A stretch of 11,241 nucleotides of DNA from Fidelibacterota bacterium (GTDB lineage Bacteria; Fidelibacterota; BS150m-G59): assembly GCA_016784265.1 (NCBI GenBank), contig JADHUZ010000014.1, forward strand, positions 1 through 11,241, in the 5' to 3' direction. Shown here in pieces: positions 1-5,696 of this stretch. The position numbers were made by a program, and so were the translations under genes. The notes beneath the pieces were generated by a model. The model worked only from the letters and a program-made list of their open reading frames with translations, had not been told where the DNA came from and made no database searches. The number at the start of each line of letters is the position of its first letter. Position 1 is the first letter of the stretch.

Positions 1-70
1 CAACATTCGCCATTCAACATTCATCATTCAACATTCGCCATTCAACATTCAACATTCAACATTCAACATT
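1..70. repeat. Heptanucleotide tandem repeat, ten units (ATTCAAC family)
   Basis: Seen directly: positions 1-70 divide without slippage into ten 7-bp units, reading CAACATT, CGCCATT, CAACATT, CATCATT, CAACATT, CGCCATT and then four more CAACATT. In the ATT-first phase every unit is ATTC followed by AAC, GCC or ATC, so only the last three positions vary. The array begins at the window edge and may continue outside. It ends one base before the TAG stop (72-74) of the KOW-like gene, so it forms the start of that gene's 3' flank. The format resembles the short tandemly repeated heptanucleotide sequences described in cyanobacteria and also seen between genes in other phyla. There is no spacer structure and no obvious hairpin, so it is neither a CRISPR array nor a clear terminator. 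Confidence 0.93.
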
Positions 71-71
71 C

Positions 72-1190
72 CTATACTTCCAGCAACTCCAAATTTGCAC
101 GAGGAACCATCACCACTTCCTCTGATTTCAGTTTAATTTTCGCTGTCCGCACAAGCGTTTCCGATTCGACCGCCGAGAGTTTTTCGGGCAAATCCACAAT
201 CTCACCAATCTCACCAAAATACGGCGCGCGAATCACACGCACCAAACTTCCAGCATGCACCGAATGGTCGGCTTTATCGGAAATTTCTGTTTGCTTATCT
301 TCGTGCGGAATGATGATTTCTGGACGAATCACACCAGCACGAATTTGCGTTGCGCCATTCACCGATGCTTGTTTCCCAGCCATGTCTTTCAAAATTCGAA
401 ATGCCCGTCCAGCCATCGGAATTTCACCAAATCCTTCGGTCAAAATTAATGTCGTATTCAATTCCTCCGCGCCAGTAATCGCAACGCCGAGTGTGTAACC
501 GAGAATTTCTTTCAAATCGGCATAATCAAATCCACCTACGACAATCGCAGAAACGCCAATTTCATTCGCTTTTTGGAATGCCTCTTTCGTGCAAAATGAA
601 CCACCGACGACGACTTTTCCAGCAAAATCGGATTGAATCATATCTGCTTCCAATCGTTGTTCTGATGAATTTACAGCCAGCACAATTTCACCGCGTTTCT
701 CGCCACCAATTCCGAAAATTCCTTGTATCAGCGCACCGTAGGAATTGACAATTGCGCCTTCTTCGGATAAAATTTCGCCGACAACACCGCGAATGTAAGC
801 ATCCACTTCAATCGGCGTTGGTGCTTGCCGAATCACAACTTGCCCCGTAACGCTCGAAATGGATTCCACAGTTCCGTTTACAGGCGATTCCAGCGAAGAT
901 TTGAACAGCCCGAAAATCCCTTTGCTTTCTGCGATAGTTTCGCCTTTTTCGATGGTTTCACCTTCGGATTTTTGCATCAAATCCAAAATGTCCGCTGGCT
1001 CAATATCCAGCCGATTGGCAACATTGAGCATCTCGACATCGCCAGGAAGGTTTGTTTGTGCAATGACATCATCAGGCTCCACTTTTGCGCCAGATTCGAT
1101 AAGAACTTTGCCTTTGATTGGTAAAATTCGTTGCTTTTCAATCTCAGAATTTGTGAGAACTTTCAACCCGGGAATGTATGCGTGTGCCAT
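72..1190 (-). CDS. Conserved protein of unknown function; barrel-sandwich-like N-terminal half and KOW-like C-terminal end
   Basis: Function unknown. I chose the ATG at 1190 (372 aa): it lies 4 bp after the stop of the flavoprotein gene and is preceded by AAGAAAG at 8 bp, whereas the more distal ATG at 1220 would add a basic 10-residue extension overlapping that gene. Residues ~21-125 alternate short beta-like stretches with glycines and a 'ESPVNGTVESISSVTGQVVI' run, as in the barrel-sandwich hybrid folds of biotinyl/lipoyl-like and RnfC/NqrA N-terminal domains; no biotinyl-lysine motif is seen. Residues ~189-295 form an alpha/beta region with 'GVAITGAEE', 'LTEGFGEIPMAGRAF' and 'ASVNGATQIRAGVIRPE', which from memory resembles a conserved uncharacterised family in Chloroflexota and related phyla. 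Residues ~315-345 ('SLVRVIRAPYFGEIGEI') look like a KOW motif. There is no signal peptide or membrane segment, so it is probably cytoplasmic. It is probably cotranscribed with the flavoprotein. Confidence 0.85.
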   Translation of the reverse strand: MAHAYIPGLKVLTNSEIEKQRILPIKGKVLIESGAKVEPDDVIAQTNLPGDVEMLNVANRLDIEPADILDLMQKSEGETIEKGETIAESKGIFGLFKSSLESPVNGTVESISSVTGQVVIRQAPTPIEVDAYIRGVVGEILSEEGAIVNSYGALIQGIFGIGGEKRGEIVLAVNSSEQRLEADMIQSDFAGKVVVGGSFCTKEAFQKANEIGVSAIVVGGFDYADLKEILGYTLGVAITGAEELNTTLILTEGFGEIPMAGRAFRILKDMAGKQASVNGATQIRAGVIRPEIIIPHEDKQTEISDKADHSVHAGSLVRVIRAPYFGEIGEIVDLPEKLSAVESETLVRTAKIKLKSEEVVMVPRANLELLEV

Positions 1191-1194
1191 AAAT

Positions 1195-2214
1195 TTAACT
1201 TTCTTTAATTGTTTCCGCATCGGAAACCATTTTTTCGATAATTTCTTTCACCGTCGGTGTATCAAAAATCAATCCCGCATTTTGCCCAATTGGAATCACG
1301 CCTTTTTTGTTGTCGCCTTCCAGCGTGCCTTTTTCAAATGCTTCAAATCCGATTGCCATTCTCGCCATTTGCACCGATTTTTTCACGCCTGAAAATAAAA
1401 TTCCCGCCGCCATTTTTAGCCATGGATAACCAAACATTTTTGCGATTTTTCGCGATTTAATTAGTGCGCTGATTGGATTTAATTTTTTCCGCATGATTCT
1501 TTTTGAGCCGACAGAAATCATAAATCGCCCGGGAAGTCCATCAATTCGATTCGTTCTGATTGAATCGAATGCACCTTTTTCGGTACAAACTTTTTTCTGA
1601 ATTTCGTGGACAGGGCTTTCTTTTGTGTTCATCAATCGCGTCCCCATCGCAATGCCATCTGCACCCAAAACCAACGCCGCCGCCAAACCGCGTCCATCTG
1701 CAAATCCACCAGCCGCGATAATTGGGATTTCCACCAAATCAGCAATCGTCGGAATCAACACAAGTGAGCCGACTTCACCACCGTGCGCCGCCGCTTCGTA
1801 TCCCGTTACGATTAGTGCATCAGCGCCATCTCGCTGTGCGGCAAGGGCATGCTTTGCGTTTGTTACAGTCGCGATAACTTTTCCGCCATAATCGTGCACG
1901 GCTTTGGCAATTTTGTCACCTTTGCCGAGTGAATAATTGATAATTGGAACTTTTTCTTCTATGAGAATTTTAGCATTTTTTTCTGCTTCGGGAAAATAAA
2001 GTGTTACATTTACAGCGAATGGCTTATCGGTCAATTCACGCGTTTTTTTGATAAATTCTCTCGTTTCTTCTGGGCGCAATGTACCAGTTGCCAAAATTCC
2101 CAATCCACCAGCATTCGCCACCGCGGCAACCAATTCCGGCGTGCTAATCCAACTCATTCCGGAAAGCGCAATTGGATGCTCAATGCCGAATAATTCTGTA
2201 ATTTTTGTTTTCAT
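1195..2214 (-). CDS. Nitronate monooxygenase / FabK-like FMN flavoprotein (NPD family)
   Basis: A 339-residue (beta/alpha)8 FMN protein of the nitronate monooxygenase (2-nitropropane dioxygenase) family, which also contains the enoyl-ACP reductase FabK. Visible signatures are the N-terminal 'GIEHPIALSGMSWIS' (residues 10-24), 'AGGLGILATG' (35-44), 'GYEAAAHGG' (138-146) with His144 at the position of the family catalytic/FMN-proximal histidine, 'IIAAGGFADGRG' (165-176) and 'GADGIAMGTRL' (184-194), the phosphate-binding part of the barrel. Length is normal for the family and no signal peptide is present, so it is cytoplasmic. Known members oxidise alkyl nitronates or reduce enoyl-ACP; sequence alone does not separate these here, and the lack of fatty-acid genes nearby mildly favours a nitronate monooxygenase or another oxidoreductase. 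The ATG at 2214 has no clear Shine-Dalgarno sequence. It is first in a two-gene unit with the KOW-like protein 4 bp downstream, and a candidate promoter lies at 2233-2261. Confidence 0.9.
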   Translation of the reverse strand: MKTKITELFGIEHPIALSGMSWISTPELVAAVANAGGLGILATGTLRPEETREFIKKTRELTDKPFAVNVTLYFPEAEKNAKILIEEKVPIINYSLGKGDKIAKAVHDYGGKVIATVTNAKHALAAQRDGADALIVTGYEAAAHGGEVGSLVLIPTIADLVEIPIIAAGGFADGRGLAAALVLGADGIAMGTRLMNTKESPVHEIQKKVCTEKGAFDSIRTNRIDGLPGRFMISVGSKRIMRKKLNPISALIKSRKIAKMFGYPWLKMAAGILFSGVKKSVQMARMAIGFEAFEKGTLEGDNKKGVIPIGQNAGLIFDTPTVKEIIEKMVSDAETIKES

Positions 2215-2232
2215 AGGCGCAAATTTACAAAC

Positions 2233-2261
2233 ATTTTATCAAATTGTCAGGAAATAATCAA
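2233..2261 (-). promoter_or_regulatory. Candidate sigma70-like promoter for the flavoprotein/KOW-protein unit
   Basis: On the minus strand, TTGATT (plus-strand 2256-2261) is followed by a 17-bp spacer and TAAAAT (2233-2238). This is 4/6 and 5/6 matches to the sigma70 consensus with ideal spacing. Transcription would start near 2226, leaving only about a dozen bases before the ATG at 2214, consistent with the missing Shine-Dalgarno sequence. A TAnnTTTG box (TAAATTTG, just upstream of the ATG) also fits the Bacteroidota -7 element, but no TTTG is at the expected -33 spacing. In AT-rich DNA such matches occur by chance. Confidence 0.3.
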
Positions 2262-2303
2262 AAAAAGCCATTGCAATTCGATGAACAACAAAGACTTTGA
2301 TTT

Positions 2304-2343
2304 TGTAGCGGGAGCAGGACTCTGTCATGTCCCGTTCTGTAGC
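2304..2343. repeat. Imperfect palindrome flanked by a 6-bp direct repeat
   Basis: Seen directly in the 167-bp gap between the two transcription units. CGGGA (2309-2313) pairs with TCCCG (2330-2334), and an inner GAC-TCT-GTC hairpin lies at 2318-2326. The direct repeat TGTAGC occurs at 2304-2309 and 2338-2343. The stem is short and interrupted, and neither strand shows a following T-run, so it does not look like a standard intrinsic terminator. It stands out as a GC-rich island in AT-rich DNA and could be a small dispersed intergenic repeat or a weak RNA structure after the upstream operon. Confidence 0.45.
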
Positions 2344-2373
2344 CACTTAGTTGCTTATATCAACTCACAGCCA

Positions 2374-2408
2374 ATTCGTAATTAATTATTCGTAATTGAT
2401 AATTGATT
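2374..2408. repeat. Heptad repeat, five units (ATTCGTA/ATTGATA family), overlapping a gene's stop codon
   Basis: Seen directly: plus-strand 2374-2408 reads as five consecutive heptads, ATTCGTA, ATTAATT, ATTCGTA, ATTGATA and ATTGATT, all starting with ATT. The stop codon of the second GH13 gene (TAA, 2382-2384) lies inside the second unit, so the protein's last eight residues (ending 'LSITNN') are encoded by the repeat. The tract has the same five-unit, 35-bp size as the in-frame tract at 4363-4397, but a different unit sequence. Its AT-richness lowers certainty compared with the array at 1-70. Confidence 0.6.
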
Positions 2409-4592
2409 CTTCTCAAAATCCAACGAAATGCGAAAAGTTTCGTAAAAATCTGAGCGTTCGTAGATTAATTTCGTTTCGGTTTGCTCGATAATTCGAAAAT
2501 CGCCATATTTTAAAACTGGATGTTCGTTTCGCAGATGAATCAATTCTTTCGTTGTTTCCAACATTTTTCGCTCATTTTCCGATAAATCTTCGCCAAAACG
2601 CATCATTCTGCGATTATCGGGATCGCCTGCTCCGCTCATTCCAATTTCATCACCATAAAACAACATCGGCACACCGGGCATCGTAAGCAAAAAAGTCAAA
2701 AACAACTTCTGCTTTTTGTAACCAATGTTACCGTTTGGCGAAATTTCGCGAGTCCAACCCACTTCACGCGCATCCTCATCGGGCAAAATGCTACCATCAG
2801 CAAGCGATAAAAAACGCGGTTTGTCGTGATTATCAATCAGCGTTCCCATCTCCGAATGAAATCCGTAGGCAAGCGAAGATTCATACAGTGCCATAGAAAT
2901 TTCCGAAATATCGCTCGAAAGTCCCGCAAAAATAGGTTGAATCGAGTGGAATAAATTAAAATCAAACTGTGCATCTAATTTCCCACGCCCAACATACGAA
3001 CCGATAAGTTCGCGACTGCCGTAAGTTTCGCCAATTTGAAAAATATCTCTACTCGTTTTCGATTGAATTTTCTGAGTCAGTTCACGCCAAAATTGTGTTG
3101 GAATATGTTTCGTTGCATCGTGTCGAAATCCATCCAAATCAAATTCTTCCAGCCACCAAACCGCATCATCGCTGACCAAATCAATCACTTCTTGTCGCGA
3201 AAAATCGAACGATGGCAAAAAAGTATCGAACCAAGTTGTCAATCGCTGTTCGTCCCATAATCTGATGTTTTTTCGTCCGCCTGGCAAATCCAAATCCGTA
3301 AACCAATCGGGATGTGCCTGAAAATACGGATGGTTTTCGTGAGTGTGATTGCTGACAAAATCAATGATAACTTTCATTCCACGCTCATGCGCTTCGTCCA
3401 CAACTTCCTTCATAATTTCAGCATTTCCAAAGCGAGATTCAATCGTTCGTGGCTCTGTTGGCCAATATCCGTGATATGCACTATATTTCCTGTGCGGCTC
3501 TGGAAATTCAGCAAATGCTTCGTCTGGATTTTCATTCAAAGGCGATATCCAGAGCAAATTGATGCCAAGTTCATCAAAATATCCATCGCGTAATTTTTGT
3601 AATATCCCCATCAAATCACCACCTTGATAATTTGCTTTTTCGCCCAATTCTGCATCAATAATTGGCATAGAGTTTTCCAAATCGCCATCAAAAAATCGAT
3701 CAACCATCACCATGTAACCAATCAAATCTTGATTTATTATTGATAAATTATGATTTTCGATTTGATTTTTTGGAATTCCATTTTTAATAATCACAAAATT
3801 TTCCGCCGCCACTCTCCCCTGTTTGTCAGACGCAAAAATCCGCAAAATGTGCTCACTTTTTTTCGCCCAAAGTGGAATGTTTACTGTCAATTCACCCGTT
3901 TTCTGATTCTGTACAAATTCAGAAATTCGGATATTGTCAATTAAAATTAACGGAGTTGCTGGCAATAATTCAACATCCGATTCCCAACGAAAAACAAGAG
4001 TATCATCGCGAATTTTATCCTGAAAATATCCGCAAGAAAATGGCGACATTTCACCGATTTTCAAAACAGAATTGTAGCCGCCCATTCCATTACTCACAGA
4101 ATCTGGGTTCGTTGGGTCACAAATCCATTTGCCGTCTATCACGATTTTGTATTGATAAGTTCCGGGTGTAAGTTCAACTGTTCCTTGAAATGTATTTTCG
4201 GATTTTTCAAGCGGGTTTGCATCTTTATTCCATCCGTTAAAACTACCTGCAATCGAAATTTGCCTTGTGTTTTTCGATGACGGAATATTGAAAGTCCGCT
4301 CACTTTTGGGAACAATCAAAACAGGCACAGTTTCACCAAAAGCCGTAAAATATGACCAAACAGAATGTTGAGTGTCGAGCGCTGAATGTCGAATGATGAA
4401 GTGATTTTCTGAAATTTCTGCCGATAGTTTGTCGCTTGTGATTTCCGAAGTTTCGCCAACTCTTTGTGGAAACATATCACAAATTGATATTTTCAGCGTT
4501 TCATCCGAATGCAAAACGATATGTGGAATTAGTTTTCCGCTCGCAAAACCCAGCGAAACGACCGCAAAAAAAATGAAAAATTTACAACGCAT
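2382..4592 (-). CDS. Exported GH13 alpha-amylase-family glycosidase with CBM48-like module
   Basis: A retaining alpha-glucan hydrolase or transglycosylase, 736 aa from the chosen ATG at 4592. That ATG overlaps the end of the ATPase gene by 11 bp and begins a signal peptide (MRCKFFIFFAVVSLGFASG, no lipobox); an ATG at 4625 would prepend 11 residues and is less likely. After an N-terminal module, a CBM48/glycogen-binding-like domain occupies ~98-180 ('SIAGSFNGWNKDANPL', 'GTYQYKIVIDGKW'), followed by a short beta module to ~270 and a linker. The GH13 barrel runs from ~290. Conserved regions are 'DFVSNHT' (I), 'GFRHDATKH' with nucleophile D492 (II), 'IFQIGETYG' with acid/base E522 (III) and 'LIDNHDKPR' with D590 (IV), so all three catalytic acids are present. 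The 'VMVDRFFDGD' and 'YQGGDLMGI' motifs recall cyclomaltodextrinase/neopullulanase/CGTase-type subfamilies; exact specificity is unclear. Probably periplasmic or surface-located, acting on maltodextrins. Two oddities: residues ~66-77 are encoded by a heptad repeat, and so is the C-terminus. Confidence 0.93.
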   Translation of the reverse strand: MRCKFFIFFAVVSLGFASGKLIPHIVLHSDETLKISICDMFPQRVGETSEITSDKLSAEISENHFIIRHSALDTQHSVWSYFTAFGETVPVLIVPKSERTFNIPSSKNTRQISIAGSFNGWNKDANPLEKSENTFQGTVELTPGTYQYKIVIDGKWICDPTNPDSVSNGMGGYNSVLKIGEMSPFSCGYFQDKIRDDTLVFRWESDVELLPATPLILIDNIRISEFVQNQKTGELTVNIPLWAKKSEHILRIFASDKQGRVAAENFVIIKNGIPKNQIENHNLSIINQDLIGYMVMVDRFFDGDLENSMPIIDAELGEKANYQGGDLMGILQKLRDGYFDELGINLLWISPLNENPDEAFAEFPEPHRKYSAYHGYWPTEPRTIESRFGNAEIMKEVVDEAHERGMKVIIDFVSNHTHENHPYFQAHPDWFTDLDLPGGRKNIRLWDEQRLTTWFDTFLPSFDFSRQEVIDLVSDDAVWWLEEFDLDGFRHDATKHIPTQFWRELTQKIQSKTSRDIFQIGETYGSRELIGSYVGRGKLDAQFDFNLFHSIQPIFAGLSSDISEISMALYESSLAYGFHSEMGTLIDNHDKPRFLSLADGSILPDEDAREVGWTREISPNGNIGYKKQKLFLTFLLTMPGVPMLFYGDEIGMSGAGDPDNRRMMRFGEDLSENERKMLETTKELIHLRNEHPVLKYGDFRIIEQTETKLIYERSDFYETFRISLDFEKNQLSITNN
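3732..3766. repeat. Possible degenerate heptad tract encoding the interdomain linker of the GH13 gene
   Basis: Plus-strand 3732-3766 can be read as ATTTATT, ATTGATA, AATTATG, ATTTTCG and ATTTGAT. Four of the five units begin with ATT, and ATTGATA is shared with the tract at 2374-2408. On the coding strand it encodes 'NQIENHNLSIINQDL', a Asn/Gln/Ile-rich segment (about residues 276-290) just before the catalytic barrel begins. Base composition alone could create this pattern, so this is a weak call. Confidence 0.25.
4363..4397. repeat. Heptad repeat, five units (ATTCAAC family), translated in frame inside the GH13 gene
   Basis: Plus-strand 4363-4397 reads GAATGTT, GAGTGTC, GAGCGCT, GAATGTC, GAATGAT. 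On the coding strand this is the same ATTCRRC-type heptad as the array at 1-70 (ATTCGAC, ATTCAGC, GCTCGAC, ACTCAAC), but in the opposite orientation on the map. It encodes 'IIRHSALDTQHS' (residues ~66-77), the peptide style typical of translated heptamer repeats. A sixth, degenerate unit (to 4404) would make 42 bp, a frame-neutral insertion. It lies between the signal peptide and the CBM48-like domain, in a region that is probably tolerant of insertion. Confidence 0.7.
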
Positions 4593-5649
4593 CGCCAGTT
4601 TTCTTATCAAAAAAATGAACTGCATTCAAATCGAAAATCACCTCAACGGTTGAGCCAATTTCTGGCAATGAATTTCCCGGAAATGTCGCTGTCAATTCCA
4701 AATCGCCAATTTCCAAAAACGCAATCGTTTGCGCACCGAGAGGCTCAATCATTTTTACTTTCGCATTGATTTTGCTGTATGGTTTATCAGTCGCAAACCA
4801 TTGGTCATATAAATCATCAGGGCGAATACCCAAAATCACATCGCCAGATTTATTTTGTTTGGTTTTCGGTATTTTGAAAGAAAATTGCTCACAAGAAAAA
4901 GTGTTGGCTTCAAGTTTTCCAGAGATAAAATTCATCTGAGGTGAACCAATAAATCCCGCCACAAATTGATTTTTTGGGTTATGATAAATTTGGTTCGGCG
5001 AATCGTATTGTTGTAAAAATCCATCTTTCAAAATCGCAATGCGGTCGCCCATCGTCATCGCTTCGATTTGATCGTGCGTTACATAAATAATCGTCGTTTC
5101 CAACCGCTGATGAAGTTGCTTGATTTCGACGCGCATTTGATTGCGTAATTTTGCATCAAGATTGGAGAGCGGCTCGTCGAATAGAAATACTTTTGGTTTG
5201 CGTACAATGACTCGCCCAAGTGCAACTCGTTGACGCTGACCGCCACTGAGTGCACGCGGTTTGCGTTCGAGATATTCCGTTAATCCCAAAATTTTCGCGG
5301 CATCGTTGACTCGCTTGTTAATTTCAGATTGCGAAAATTTGCGAAGTTTGAGTCCAAATGCCATATTTTCGCGGACACTCATGTGTGGATATAGTGCGTA
5401 ATCCTGAAACACCATCGCAATATCGCGGTCGCGTGGCGAACTTTGGGTTACATCATCATCACCGATTTCAATCACTCCTTGAGATGCTGTTTCTAATCCA
5501 GCAACGATTCGTAGAGTTGTAGATTTTCCGCATCCCGAAGGTCCAACTAATACGACAAATTCTCCGTCGTTAATTTCCAAATTTACATCATATAAAACCT
5601 GTTTTTCATCATATAATTTATCGATATTTTTTATACTAACTTTTGACAT
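4582..5649 (-). CDS. MalK/MsmX/UgpC-type sugar ABC transporter ATP-binding protein
   Basis: The 355-residue ATPase of a CUT1-family sugar importer, hydrolysing ATP at the inner membrane to drive uptake of maltodextrins or similar oligosaccharides. Motifs are complete: Walker A 'GPSGCGKST' (36-44), Q-loop with Q82 ('FQDYALYP'), signature 'LSGGQ' (134-138), Walker B 'FLFDE' (155-159), D-loop 'SNLD' (162-165) and H-loop H192. Residues ~235-355 form the C-terminal TOBE/regulatory extension typical of MalK ('GIRPDDL', 'MIEPLGAQTI'), and length matches the family. The ATG at 5649 has a strong AGGAGA just upstream. The gene sits between two exported GH13 genes, and its stop overlaps the start of the next, implying translational coupling. 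No permease or substrate-binding protein is encoded in the window, so partners must be elsewhere; a shared MsmX-like ATPase is one possibility. The substrate is inferred from the neighbours, not from the sequence. Confidence 0.93.
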   Translation of the reverse strand: MSKVSIKNIDKLYDEKQVLYDVNLEINDGEFVVLVGPSGCGKSTTLRIVAGLETASQGVIEIGDDDVTQSSPRDRDIAMVFQDYALYPHMSVRENMAFGLKLRKFSQSEINKRVNDAAKILGLTEYLERKPRALSGGQRQRVALGRVIVRKPKVFLFDEPLSNLDAKLRNQMRVEIKQLHQRLETTIIYVTHDQIEAMTMGDRIAILKDGFLQQYDSPNQIYHNPKNQFVAGFIGSPQMNFISGKLEANTFSCEQFSFKIPKTKQNKSGDVILGIRPDDLYDQWFATDKPYSKINAKVKMIEPLGAQTIAFLEIGDLELTATFPGNSLPEIGSTVEVIFDLNAVHFFDKKTGDAL

Positions 5650-5652
5650 ATT

Positions 5653-5658
5653 TCTCCT
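5653..5658 (-). promoter_or_regulatory. Ribosome binding site of the ABC ATPase gene
   Basis: AGGAGA on the minus strand lies 3 bp before the ATG at 5649. It is the best Shine-Dalgarno match in the window. The preceding gap (5659-5696) is under 40 bp and shows no terminator or promoter, which supports readthrough from the large GH13 gene. Confidence 0.7.
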
Positions 5659-5696
5659 ATTTAGCCATTATGCCATTAAATTTAAGAAGCCACAAA

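Noticed and set aside
1..70. CRISPR-like array
   Set aside because: The repeating unit is 7 bp with no unique spacers and no cas genes nearby; it is a simple heptad tandem repeat.
1191..1220. Upstream ATG (1220) as the start of the KOW-like protein
   Set aside because: It would overlap the preceding gene by 26 bp and add a basic extension. The ATG at 1190 has AAGAAAG at proper spacing and a 4-bp gap.
859..1392. 177-residue plus-strand open frame
   Set aside because: It runs antisense across the end of the flavoprotein gene and the start of the KOW-protein gene, both well supported by motifs. Its translation is Phe/Ser/Ile-rich low-complexity with no domain or ribosome binding site.
2309..2334. 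Intrinsic terminator of the starch operon
   Set aside because: The stem is short and interrupted, and neither strand has a T-run after it. Kept only as an imperfect palindrome.
4593..4625. Upstream ATG (4625) as the start of the second GH13 protein
   Set aside because: It would place 11 extra residues before a typical signal peptide and deepen the overlap with the ATPase gene. The ATG at 4592 begins the signal peptide directly.
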